Part shown: piece by piece, positions 13,803 to 21,689 of the stretch
Position numbering within the stretch: position 1 is the stretch's first letter
Layout: the number at the start of each line of letters is the position of its first letter
Assembly (NCBI GenBank): GCA_029262835.1
Contig: JAJCYQ010000002.1
Span: 1 to 51,705, forward strand
Direction: 5' to 3'
DNA length: 51,705 nucleotides
Source of the DNA: Bacteroidota bacterium
GTDB lineage: Bacteria > Bacteroidota > Rhodothermia > Rhodothermales > UBA10348
Position numbers and translations under genes: made by a program
Notes under the pieces: generated by a model
Told to the model about the DNA's origin: nothing
The model's input: only the letters and a program-made list of their open reading frames with translations
Database searches by the model: none

Positions 13803-13849
13803 TAGCGGAACGAGTCAATGGCCTGCGAATAAACGATGTTTGAGAATCT

Positions 13850-14986
13850 ATGAAGATCGTTAAAATCATGGCCGTGGCGGCTCGACCCAACAAGAGTCGC
13901 CACGGCCGATTCGTACTTGCACGGTTCATCCTTGTCGTGGGAATATGGCTTGCAGGATGCGAACAGCCCCAGAATTCTGTCCCAGATCAATTTTCCAGCC
14001 TTGCTCGCATCACTCTGGATATTGACGAGATCCCGATAGAGGAATTGAAACCAGTCTTCCAGTATGGTGAGCAACCAGATCACAACGTGCAGGCAGGAGA
14101 TAAAGTACAAGAGGGGAATCGGCCAAAATATCTTGCACGTCCAGGCGGATTGGTCGCCGTAGGATCATCCATTTTTGTGACGGACTCCAATCAAGGTGCC
14201 GTATTTGAGTTGGATTTGACGGATAGCACCTTCCGCTGGATTTTTGGTACGTCCGGGAACGCAACAGAGGAACTGGACTATCCATCGGGAATATTTTATA
14301 ACGCCAAACACTTCTTTATACACGAACCCAATCATCGCGTAAAGGTATTCGATTCCTCGTGGTCATGGGTAGCCAACATCGATGCCAGATCAATCATATC
14401 GAACCAATTTTCCATTGCTCAGGGTAGTATACTGATGCCGAACGTGAGTACCGAGCCGTTGCTGGCCATGAAGTGTACTCAACCCATGTCCCCGTCGGAA
14501 TGCGATGCGTTTCATCCAAGGCTATTCGAGGCTGGGTCTCCGCTGCAGACGCATAATTTACATTTTGTAACACAGCTGGATGACGGGAGTGTCGCGGCTG
14601 GCTACCTGACGCTGCCATATGTTGTTCTTTATTCACCGACCCTCGAGTCGCAGCGACTTATAGTGCTCGGGGGCGACCACGAGCGCAGTCTCGATCACCC
14701 GTGGTCTGGATCAACCGAGAGTAGGCAGACGGGGCCGTTTCCATCCTTCTTTGGTTTTGCATTGGCGCAGGATGGCAACACGCTATGGTTAAGAATAAAG
14801 TCCGATATCGTGATTATTGAAATCGACAGCGGTGAAGTGAAATCTGTACGCCGAATTCGATTGCTGACCGGTCCAGACACCGCGAACAAGACCTTGCCTC
14901 CAGTATCGGTAACGTATAACAGGGATGGTCACTTGTTCGCTACGTCTGTTGTGTATCCGTATATATATGAATACGTTCTACCATGA
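13850..14986 (+). CDS. Six-bladed beta-propeller-like lipoprotein, copy 2 (divergent)
   Basis: 378 residues (an alternative start at Met7, 13868, is equally good). The signal segment FILVVGIWLAGC gives lipid Cys37. Propeller-like phrases include GGLVAVGSSIFVTDSN, WIFGTSGNATEELDYPSG and HEPNHRVKVFDSS. It is related in architecture to the genes before and after it but clearly more divergent. The stop overlaps the next start by 4 bases (ATGA), so it is coupled to the downstream paralogue. Function unknown; probably envelope-anchored ligand binding. Confidence 0.75.
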   Translation: MKIVKIMAVAARPNKSRHGRFVLARFILVVGIWLAGCEQPQNSVPDQFSSLARITLDIDEIPIEELKPVFQYGEQPDHNVQAGDKVQEGNRPKYLARPGGLVAVGSSIFVTDSNQGAVFELDLTDSTFRWIFGTSGNATEELDYPSGIFYNAKHFFIHEPNHRVKVFDSSWSWVANIDARSIISNQFSIAQGSILMPNVSTEPLLAMKCTQPMSPSECDAFHPRLFEAGSPLQTHNLHFVTQLDDGSVAAGYLTLPYVVLYSPTLESQRLIVLGGDHERSLDHPWSGSTESRQTGPFPSFFGFALAQDGNTLWLRIKSDIVIIEIDSGEVKSVRRIRLLTGPDTANKTLPPVSVTYNRDGHLFATSVVYPYIYEYVLP

Positions 14987-16017
14987 GGGCTCATGTCCTA
15001 ACTGCGATTCTGACAATGACGTGTCTACTCGGTTGCGAACCGCAAGGTGTAAAGGTCGCGCAGGTGGGGCCGTTTGTTGTTTCGGCAGAGACCACGCGCG
15101 TACATATTATTGATCTGGAGAGTATAGATGCCACGCCACTCGAGCCTGAGTTCGTCTATGGGCTTGAGGGGGAGCGCCTCGCGGCTTCGTCCGCCATGGT
15201 CCTGTCGGACGGACAATTAATCATTGCCGATGCAAAACAGGACAGCCTCTTCTTTTTTGATCCCGAATCAGCCGTCCCAGTCAAGTCGATTGGTGGATCT
15301 GGTCAGGGACCTGGAGAATTCCGACGTCTATTGGGGGTTTGGAGTAATGACGATTTCATTGTAGTGCTCGAAGCGAGTGGTGATCGGCTTCAGTTTTTAA
15401 ATAAGAAAGGTGAATATCATAGCCAGATCAGTGCAAATACTATATATGACTATCAATATGCACTTACAGACAGTTTGATATACCTCACGCATGGATCGAG
15501 GAGCTCGAAAATGTTTGAGCGTTGCAATTTATCGTCAATTAAATCAGGTTGTATCGAATTCGGAGATCAAGTGACGAGTATGTCCGACGTGGACATGACG
15601 TATAACATTGCAGGCATTGCCGCAAACTCGCTCAATGACATTGTGCTCGCCTATATGACGTTGTCATATCTGGTTGTATACGACAGCGAATTGAATATGA
15701 CGGATATTCTGTCGTTCAAGGGAGATGTTGTAGATGCGCTTGAGCATCCGTGGGTAACTCGCTCCCCGAGAGAGACTGGACCGTACCCTGCTTTTTTCAG
15801 GGCATTGTCTCTCATGGATAACGGCACGATCTGGATTGCGCATAAAATGCAGATATACGCGATTCAACCGAACAGCGATGGTAAGTACGAGCTGTCAGGT
15901 CGATATGAGCTGCCAATCCCCGCACATGGTATCATCCCAGACGGCGACCGGTTATACATTTCGTCGCGTGTCCGGCCAGCCGCCTATCGGTTCAGGAATC
16001 CCATATACAAGCCATAG
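14983..16017 (+). CDS. Six-bladed beta-propeller lipoprotein, copy 3 (paralogue of copy 1)
   Basis: 344 residues; lipobox CLLGC (Cys18). After a short unrelated leader it becomes nearly identical to copy 1 from VGPFVVSAETTRVHIIDLES onward, diverges between about residues 130 and 290, and is again nearly identical at the C-terminus (IIPDGDRLYISSRVRPAAYR). The identity continues about 25 bases past the stop codon. This mosaic pattern points to gene conversion between tandem copies, or to selection for a variable middle. It is likely in one operon with the two propeller genes upstream. Confidence 0.85.
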   Translation: MRAHVLTAILTMTCLLGCEPQGVKVAQVGPFVVSAETTRVHIIDLESIDATPLEPEFVYGLEGERLAASSAMVLSDGQLIIADAKQDSLFFFDPESAVPVKSIGGSGQGPGEFRRLLGVWSNDDFIVVLEASGDRLQFLNKKGEYHSQISANTIYDYQYALTDSLIYLTHGSRSSKMFERCNLSSIKSGCIEFGDQVTSMSDVDMTYNIAGIAANSLNDIVLAYMTLSYLVVYDSELNMTDILSFKGDVVDALEHPWVTRSPRETGPYPAFFRALSLMDNGTIWIAHKMQIYAIQPNSDGKYELSGRYELPIPAHGIIPDGDRLYISSRVRPAAYRFRNPIYKP

Positions 16018-16074
16018 TAGCGGAACGAGTGAATGGCCTGCCAGTAGTTGATGTCTGGGAAACATGCCCGGGGA

Positions 16075-17040
16075 ATGCATATGATCAGATCCACAACGCC
16101 ACTCGCGACCATCATCGCCCTGTTCTTCATCGTGATCGGTGTGGGCCTCGCGGGCTGCGACTCATCGGGTGTCTCGGCCGTACAGCCGACCGAGGACCGC
16201 TTGGACGACAGCATCGATGATCCAGCGGACGACGATACATCCAACGACCCCAGTCCCGTTCAGTTGACATGTGGCGCCGAGCCCGCCATTGAGCTTGACG
16301 GGTTCAATTCGCCATCTGGCGAAAAGTATTTACGGCTCGTCATGCGGCTCCCGGATGTTGAGCGCGCGCAGAGCGGCCCGAGCGATGTATCGGGCTTTCC
16401 GTATTTCCATTCCACTGCCGCGGCGGACGTTATAGATCAATGGCCGCACCTCGCTATTCGAAAGGTGGGTTGGAATAACGGCATTGACCATGGATTCACG
16501 CGGAAGGAGTTCACCGATGCCGCGAGAAGTGGTACACCCGAGCGTGTTCTGCTCCTTCCAAGCAATGGAACTGTCATAGGCGAGAATCATGCGCTCTACA
16601 GGGCATTCCAGATGGGAATCTATGACTTCGGGACGAACGTCTTTGGCACGTCGAACCCCGGGAATCCGAATTCTGGAATGTACAATGACCTTCGAACGAA
16701 TGGTTCCAACTCCTTCATTGTCCTGAAATCGACTCAGCCCATTGATGCGGATGGATGCTGGACGGTCGAGGCGAGGCTACCCCGATCGGCGTCGTTTCCA
16801 GATGACTGGACGTATATTTCGGCCGCGGTAGGCAGCGAAGAATCCGGCTCCATTTTTCCCGACATGGAACTCATGAGACACGAATCCAGCCATAACTCGG
16901 ACGCGCCAGGGTCTGCCCGAATGGCCGGACTCAGTCCTGGCACGTACGAATTCATTTTCTACATAAGCTACCACGACGAAGGAGGGCCGAATGTCCCTTC
17001 CGCTTACCAGTCGGCACTGTGGTTCCGAACGGAACTGTAG
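16075..17040 (+). CDS. Lipoprotein of unknown function
   Basis: About 320 residues. The frame opens at 16048, but the ATGs at 16075 and 16081 sit directly before the signal sequence (LATIIALFFIVIGVGLAGC), so one of these is preferred. After the lipid Cys come an Asp-rich linker (DDSIDDPADDD) and a globular domain. Visible features are NGTVIGENHALYRAFQMGIY, TISAAVGSEESG-like beta-strand segments and a C-terminal FIFYISYHDEGG stretch. I recognise no family. It lies 58 bases after the propeller operon in the same orientation and may be co-transcribed. Confidence 0.7.
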   Translation: MHMIRSTTPLATIIALFFIVIGVGLAGCDSSGVSAVQPTEDRLDDSIDDPADDDTSNDPSPVQLTCGAEPAIELDGFNSPSGEKYLRLVMRLPDVERAQSGPSDVSGFPYFHSTAAADVIDQWPHLAIRKVGWNNGIDHGFTRKEFTDAARSGTPERVLLLPSNGTVIGENHALYRAFQMGIYDFGTNVFGTSNPGNPNSGMYNDLRTNGSNSFIVLKSTQPIDADGCWTVEARLPRSASFPDDWTYISAAVGSEESGSIFPDMELMRHESSHNSDAPGSARMAGLSPGTYEFIFYISYHDEGGPNVPSAYQSALWFRTEL

Positions 17041-17071
17041 GCAACACTGCTCCGCGCCGCTGCGCCGCACT

Positions 17072-17112
17072 TTATTCGTTTTCTCGCTCCGAACTGTCCG
17101 TGTTTCGGCTGA
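17072..17112 (-). repeat. Dispersed intergenic element, copy D (inverted)
   Basis: TCGCTCCGAACTGTCCGTGT, followed by TTCGGCTGAAAT, directly precedes the start codon of the next gene. It matches the right half of the copy at 18470-18517 and, inverted, shares AAACACGGACA with copies A and C. Confidence 0.5.
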
Positions 17113-17118
17113 AATCAA

Positions 17119-18018
17119 ATGCAACGTCCCTTACCTCTTACGATCGTAGCCTGGTGGCTCATGATAAGCGGCGTGCTCGCGCTTGCGAGCATTTCGCTGA
17201 TCCAGAATCCTGGCGCCGTCGCCGCGTGGGCGGCGATGGGTCTTTCGCCAATGGCCGGCGTACTGCTTACCCTCGTTCCAGGTCTTCTGAACGCGCTGGC
17301 CGGATATGGCATACTCAAGGCGCGGGCCTGGAGCCGCCCGCTCTACCTCGGTGTTGGCGCCATCAGCCTCCTCGTCAATGCGCTCCTGTCTACACCGGTG
17401 TCCGCGTTGCTCTTCAGCGCGGCCATCTACCTTCCGATTGCCATCATCCTGACGCGGCGGTCTGCATCGGACTACTTCAGCGGAAAAACCGGGCCAACAG
17501 CCGACGACATGGAGCGGCGGCGCAAGCTGAGAGCCCTTCGCGTATCACAGCGAAGAAAAAGCGACCTGAGCCAGATATTTGGTGTCGGCTTTGCCGTTGG
17601 CGGGGGCTTTCTGCTGTCCATGGCCCTGCTCTTCCTTGGATTTGGGCCGATCGGCGAGGTCGCCATCATTTCAGCGTTCGTCGGCACGCCAGGCGCGATA
17701 GCTATTGGCGTAGGCATTTTGCTGTGGGGGCGCCGCCGGTGGGCGGCCGTGGGTGGATGGACGCTTGCCGCGGTGGGCGCGTGGACGGTCATAACGGGCG
17801 CCGGCATACTCGCCATGCTCGATTCGGAAATATGGGTTGCGGCGCAGGCATCGACCGGCCAGACATTCGATTCGGGCGCACTGGCCCTGATGACAGCAAC
17901 CGGCGTTGTCTGTGGCCTGTTGGGCGCGGGCCTTCTCTACATCCAGCACGCCTCCGACAACGAAGCCGTTGCGGCGCTCGTGCCGCGGGACACCGTGCTA
18001 GTGTCACGACACGCCTGA
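17119..18018 (+). CDS. Polytopic membrane protein of unknown function
   Basis: 299 residues with about seven or eight hydrophobic segments: four in the N-terminal half (roughly 7-27, 35-58, 65-85, 90-110), a basic cytoplasmic loop (130-152, ERRRKLRALRVSQRRKS), and further segments at about 157-180, 185-205, 212-235 and 250-278. No family recognised. The last codons (VLVSRHA) and the stop lie inside the left arm of a palindromic repeat element, so the native C-terminus may have been replaced by repeat insertion. Confidence 0.75.
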   Translation: MQRPLPLTIVAWWLMISGVLALASISLIQNPGAVAAWAAMGLSPMAGVLLTLVPGLLNALAGYGILKARAWSRPLYLGVGAISLLVNALLSTPVSALLFSAAIYLPIAIILTRRSASDYFSGKTGPTADDMERRRKLRALRVSQRRKSDLSQIFGVGFAVGGGFLLSMALLFLGFGPIGEVAIISAFVGTPGAIAIGVGILLWGRRRWAAVGGWTLAAVGAWTVITGAGILAMLDSEIWVAAQASTGQTFDSGALALMTATGVVCGLLGAGLLYIQHASDNEAVAALVPRDTVLVSRHA

Positions 18019-18164
18019 TCTGTCGGGATCTGCGTGGCCCGCCTGCCCGCTGACTGCGTTCCCCTCACTCGCCGTAGCTATGGCTACGCCTCGCTCGGGC
18101 GCCTTGTCAACAAGCAAGCGTTCTCACGCATCTGACCGACATTCCAGACGTGTCGTGACACTAG
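17998..18164. repeat. 167-bp palindromic (MITE-like) element
   Basis: Perfect 16-bp terminal inverted repeats, CTAGTGTCACGACACG at 17998-18013 and its complement at 18149-18164, followed by imperfect pairing (TGTCGG, TGCGTG). At the exact centre is a 6-bp hairpin CGTAGC-TATG-GCTACG (18073-18088). The left arm supplies the stop of the + strand gene and the right arm the TAG stop of the - strand gene. No coding capacity. It behaves like a non-autonomous or REP-like element and could also form a bidirectional terminator in RNA. Confidence 0.8.
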
Positions 18165-18391
18165 GCGCCTGATGCCAGGTACGCCCGCAGCCGGATGGCG
18201 AATACAATCAGTAGAACGACGCCGACAGGAATCCACATGCTCGGCGGAAATCCCTCGCGCAGGAAAAGCACGCCCACAACAACGATGGCGATGACGGTGA
18301 AAAGGAGCTGCTGCCTGGGGTTGACGCGGCGCCTGGCCGATGCGGCCACGGCTATGACGAAGACGACCAGTGAGAGAAGTAGGATTTCCAT
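18161..18391 (-). CDS. Small membrane protein (76 aa)
   Basis: The start at 18391 (MEILLLSLVVFVIAVAASAR) is preferred; the frame is open to 18469 but that part runs through an intergenic repeat. Three short hydrophobic segments: residues 2-17, 27-43 and 50-68. Basic loop ARRRVNPRQQ. No family recognised. The stop codon TAG is the outer edge of the palindromic element downstream. Confidence 0.6.
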   Translation of the reverse strand: MEILLLSLVVFVIAVAASARRRVNPRQQLLFTVIAIVVVGVLFLREGFPPSMWIPVGVVLLIVFAIRLRAYLASGA

Positions 18392-18425
18392 GGCGAATGG
18401 GGTTTTTGGGGGATGATGTACACCC

Positions 18426-18517
18426 CTATAAACGTAAAACAGAGCCAAAACCGGACATCGACACGTCATTTTTCACTATTTCGCTCCGAAATGTCCGTGT
18501 TTGGCGAGGAAATACGT
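18426..18517. repeat. Dispersed intergenic element, copy B (two inverted halves)
   Basis: The left half (18426-18461: ATAAACGTAAAAC, then AAAACCGGACAT) matches copies A and C. The right half (18470-18517: TCGCTCCGAAATGTCCGTGT) matches copy D. The two halves are partly complementary (AAACCGGACAT against ATGTCCGTGTTT), so a hairpin is possible. It lies 45-135 bases upstream of the small secreted-protein gene. Confidence 0.5.
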
Positions 18518-18561
18518 ATGGACAGGTAGACAACCCTCTTACTATTCCGCTACGCGACACC

Positions 18562-18846
18562 ATGCTACAACGCGCAATCCGCCGAACCGCCATGCTCATT
18601 GGCGCCCTCGCCCTCTTTTTCACGCTCACCCCGGCCAGCACGCCTGCCCACGCCGCGCCCACGCTCGGCCCGTGGGGGAGTGGCAAGACGCTCGTGCGCC
18701 CCGCGCACCCCGCCTGCATCCCCAAGAAACCCTGCACGCGCTCCTACTACCCAAATTCTCCGCGCCGCGGAGAACAAGCCGCCCCCCGCGCGGGTTCGGA
18801 TGGCAAACGCACCCAGCCATCCCATGCAACGACCAAGAAGGTATAG
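18562..18846 (+). CDS. Small secreted protein overlapping ispG start
   Basis: 94 residues from the ATG at 18562. Signal peptide residues 1-34 (AMLIGALALFFTLTPASTPA, cleavage near AHAAP). The mature part is short, basic, Pro/Ser-rich and has two cysteines (PACIPKKPCTRS). The 3' end overlaps the ispG coding start by 23 or 47 bases, depending on the ispG start. The strong signal peptide and the dispersed promoter-like repeat upstream support it as real, but GC-rich frames here are long by chance, so moderate confidence. No family recognised. Confidence 0.5.
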   Translation: MLQRAIRRTAMLIGALALFFTLTPASTPAHAAPTLGPWGSGKTLVRPAHPACIPKKPCTRSYYPNSPRRGEQAAPRAGSDGKRTQPSHATTKKV

Positions 18847-19885
18847 CCGCCCCGTCAACGTAGGCGGCATCCAGATCGGAGGCGGCGCTCCGATCTCTGT
18901 CCAGTCCATGACGACGTCGAAAACTCACGACGTCCCGAAATCCCTCGCCGAAATCCAATCTCTGGTAGATGCGGGCGCCGATATTGTCCGCGTGGCCGTG
19001 CCCCGCCCGGAAGATGCCGCCGCGCTGAAGGATATCGTGGATGGCAGCGCCGTCCCCATTGTGGCCGACATCCACTTCAATCACGACTACGCGCTGCAGG
19101 CGCTCGAGGCGGGCGTGGCGAAGGTGCGAATAAACCCCGGTAACATCGGAAAGGAGGAGTGGGAGAACGAAGTCCTGCTCGCCGCCAAGGAAAAGGGCGT
19201 GCCCATCCGCATTGGGGTCAACTCGGGAAGCCTTGAGCGCGACATCCTGGACAAGTACGGCTACCCACAGCCGGAAGCCCTCTTTGAGAGCGCAATGCGG
19301 CACGTCGAGATATGCAGCAAGGTCGGCTTCGAGGACATCGTGATATCTGTCAAGCACTCGGACGTGTTCTTCATGATCCAGGCCTACCGCCTGCTTGCCG
19401 AGCGCACGGAGTTTCCGCTCCACCTCGGGGTCACGGAGTCCGGCAGCCTCAAGACGGGCACCATCAAGAGCTCGATTGGTCTTGGCGCGCTGCTCGCCGA
19501 TGGTATTGGCGACACCATCCGCGTCAGCCTGGCTACCGACAGCATCCACGAAGTGGAGGTGGGCCACCAGATCCTGAAGTCACTGCGCCTTGGCCGCCCG
19601 GGCGTAAACATCATTGCCTGCCCCACGTGCGGCCGCCTGGCGGGCGACATGTTTCCGATCGTGGAAGCCGTTGAAGAAGCCGTTGCCAAAGCCAAGTTCG
19701 AAAAGGACCTCAACGTCGCCATCATGGGTTGCGCCGTGAACGGCCCTGGCGAAGCCGCCGGCGCCGACCTCGGCGTCTCGCTCGGCCGCGGCCGAGCCCA
19801 CCTCTTCAAGAAAGGCAAAATCCTGCGCACCGTCGACGAAGACCAGATAGTAAGTGCGCTGATGGAGGAGATTGAGGGGTGGTGA
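18824..19885 (+). CDS. ispG: 4-hydroxy-3-methylbut-2-enyl diphosphate synthase IspG
   Basis: Penultimate step of the MEP isoprenoid pathway: reductive conversion of MEcPP to HMBPP using a 4Fe-4S cluster. 353 residues from the chosen ATG (18824; another in-frame ATG at 18800; the open frame to 18599 is unlikely to be translated). The TIM-barrel part shows GGAPISVQSMTTSKTHDV, VRVAVPRPEDAAAL, ADIHFNHDYAL and KVRINPGNIG. The C-terminal cluster-binding part has CPTCGR and MGCAVNGPGEA with the expected Cys residues and the NGPGE glutamate. This is the short two-domain form, without the large insert of the plant/Chlamydia-type enzyme. Cytoplasmic housekeeping enzyme. Confidence 0.96.
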   Translation: MQRPRRYSRPVNVGGIQIGGGAPISVQSMTTSKTHDVPKSLAEIQSLVDAGADIVRVAVPRPEDAAALKDIVDGSAVPIVADIHFNHDYALQALEAGVAKVRINPGNIGKEEWENEVLLAAKEKGVPIRIGVNSGSLERDILDKYGYPQPEALFESAMRHVEICSKVGFEDIVISVKHSDVFFMIQAYRLLAERTEFPLHLGVTESGSLKTGTIKSSIGLGALLADGIGDTIRVSLATDSIHEVEVGHQILKSLRLGRPGVNIIACPTCGRLAGDMFPIVEAVEEAVAKAKFEKDLNVAIMGCAVNGPGEAAGADLGVSLGRGRAHLFKKGKILRTVDEDQIVSALMEEIEGW

Positions 19886-20194
19886 GTAGTTTATGTGTGG
19901 TATCGATAGAAGCGTGTTGAAGAACCAGCGTGCGCCAGAATGCGAGCGCTGGAATGCCAGATACAAGGCGCCCCGACGCCAAATAGCAGCGCTATTCGAA
20001 GGAGGGACAACGCAGTAATTGGCGTTTCGTCGCCGCAGAAGGGTGTGTGATGGTTTTTCAACGGGCTTTAAGTCAAGCGTAGAAACCGACCGTCTTAGAC
20101 GGAGGTGATGGGGCCGTTGGCTATGCCGTAATTTGGCAGTATGTCAGGCAGGTCTCCACTACACGTGTACAGCGTCTGTGCCAGCTTCACGGCT
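19886..20194. other. Gene-free stretch with imperfect inverted repeat
   Basis: No credible gene. GGCGCCCCGACGCCAAAT (near 19969) and ATTGGCGTTTCGTCGCC (near 20020) pair as an imperfect inverted repeat around AGCAGCGCT. GTTTTTCAACGGGC follows near 20052. This resembles a mobile-element end or palindromic repeat next to the transposase remnant downstream. Confidence 0.5.
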
Positions 20195-20428
20195 TCAACG
20201 TGGTACGCGAGCAGAGAAAGAAGGGAGGACTTCATGTAGACGCTGATCAGCCGCGTCATTTGCGGGCTGAAGGGCGAAGGCGAGAACCAGGAACTGGTCC
20301 AAGCACGAGAAGGACTTGACCTTGAACTGGTCACGATAGCGACCGACCGCCCGCTGAAACGTCGGACGCGGCAGGTAGGCCATCAGTTGAGCGAAAACCA
20401 GTTTGCCCGAATGCATGAGGAACCTCAC
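20195..20428 (-). pseudogene. IS4-family-like transposase N-terminal remnant
   Basis: Reads HSGKLVFAQLMAYLPRPTF, RYRDQFKVKSFSCLDQFL, LAFAL, matching the N-terminal DUF4372-type region of IS4-family transposases. After LAFA the family sequence stops and about 30 unrelated residues lead to a stop codon, so the DDE catalytic domain is gone. Relic of an insertion sequence, not a functional gene. Confidence 0.7.
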
Positions 20429-20686
20429 AAGTGAACATCAGATGGGGCAATATGCCACACCCTATGCGCAATCTGAAGTTCATATCGACATTGCCCCTTA
20501 TTCTCCTTATGTCACTGTCTACCATCATATTACGGGCTCTCAGGCTTCAAGCTTTGGGGCAGCAGTGGTTCTACGTATATTCTACACGATCACTGGATCA
20601 TGGGTTCGTGACTTCCGTCAGGGACTCGAATTTCGAGCCGTTATCTTTGTTCGGAATTTCCCCGGAAGTCAACCCGAAACACCTGA
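20429..20686. other. Gene-free stretch upstream of the peptidase gene
   Basis: About 260 bases between the transposase remnant and the trypsin-like gene. Open frames exist but show no signal, start context or family similarity. It presumably holds the promoter of the following defence-type genes. Confidence 0.4.
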
Positions 20687-21589
20687 ATGACAAGCCACAG
20701 CAAGCAAAAGGGCACGGACCTGAGCTCCCGAGTCACTCTCTCTCACAAAGACTCGATTCGTCGATTGCAGTTGGACCATCCCGACTGGTGGTGTTACCGA
20801 AGCACCAGTGAGGTGCTCATTCGCCAGTTCGTAGAACATGTGTTGGCATTGTCAGTGAACTATCGCCGTGGAGACGATATCATTGCAGAGGTCTACTCTG
20901 GATTCGTCGTTGAGATCACCGAAAGGTTTTTCTGGGTAACTGCGGCGCACGTTGTAAATGAGCTCCAAGCATTACCGAAGCATCCGAATATTGAGATCAT
21001 CAGCGCCCGATGGTGGGATAATTGCACAGAGGCCGGTGCTGAGACAGTACCCATGGATATCGGCTCCATTGACGCATTTGCATTTGACGAGAGCGAGAGC
21101 GACATCGCGTTTGTCCGACTCGGCGTACTGGAAGCGACCAATATCCTGAGTGCTGGAGGAATAACACCGTTGACTGAGAAGGCGTGGCGGAGTGAGGAGG
21201 CAGCAGAACCGGTTGGTCATTATCTCGTGGGGTTCGCACATCAGGATGTCAAACTGGATTCGCGTGCGCACACAGTCGAGTCATCGCTTGGTTGTATCCC
21301 CATTCAAGAGATGAATAGTTCAGACCTTCGTGACATTGGCATATCTGGAGATGACAGAACGGCGTTTTATGGAGAGATCATCCCATTCAGTGGTGAACCC
21401 AGACTGCCGGAATTGGACGTCAAGGGCATGAGCGGAGGCCCGGTCTTATCGATCGAGCCGAGTGAACACAAAGGCCTTGTATATCGACTGGTCGGTGTAC
21501 AGAGTAAATGGTTCCTTCCCCCCCATCGTATTGTTGTAGCCGGACGGTTCCACCGAGTCGTGGAAGCAGCGCGGCAGCCTTCCGCCTAA
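20687..21589 (+). CDS. Trypsin-like serine peptidase (S1-type)
   Basis: 300 residues, no signal peptide, so probably cytoplasmic. The chymotrypsin-fold triad is visible: His88 in FWVTAAHVVNEL, Asp139 in ESDIAFVRL and Ser249 in VKGMSGGPVLSIE (GxSGGP). Spacing and order (His-Asp-Ser) are as in S1/HtrA-like peptidases; there is no PDZ domain. The family is often annotated as trypsin-like peptidase domain protein and occurs in defence loci. It precedes the type ISP restriction enzyme by about 100 bases in the same direction, suggesting one transcription unit. Substrate unknown. Confidence 0.82.
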   Translation: MTSHSKQKGTDLSSRVTLSHKDSIRRLQLDHPDWWCYRSTSEVLIRQFVEHVLALSVNYRRGDDIIAEVYSGFVVEITERFFWVTAAHVVNELQALPKHPNIEIISARWWDNCTEAGAETVPMDIGSIDAFAFDESESDIAFVRLGVLEATNILSAGGITPLTEKAWRSEEAAEPVGHYLVGFAHQDVKLDSRAHTVESSLGCIPIQEMNSSDLRDIGISGDDRTAFYGEIIPFSGEPRLPELDVKGMSGGPVLSIEPSEHKGLVYRLVGVQSKWFLPPHRIVVAGRFHRVVEAARQPSA

Positions 21590-21689
21590 CTTCCATCAAG
21601 AATGTCAGATCGAATGGCTCGTGATGCGTATCGTACGACCGGCCCTACTTGTGAATGAGTATCAACATCAGCCGTTCAAGATTGACCAC

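Noticed and set aside
18161-18469. 102-residue version of the small membrane protein
   Set aside because: The first 26 residues are translated from the dispersed intergenic repeat; the ATG at 18391 directly precedes the first hydrophobic segment.
19886-20100. tRNA or small RNA gene after ispG
   Set aside because: The pairing is a long imperfect palindrome, with no cloverleaf or acceptor stem that could be drawn by eye.
20431-20811. 126-codon frame with a hydrophobic N-terminus upstream of the trypsin-like gene
   Set aside because: It overlaps the peptidase start out of frame, low-complexity C-terminus, no family resemblance; the peptidase gene has catalytic motifs.
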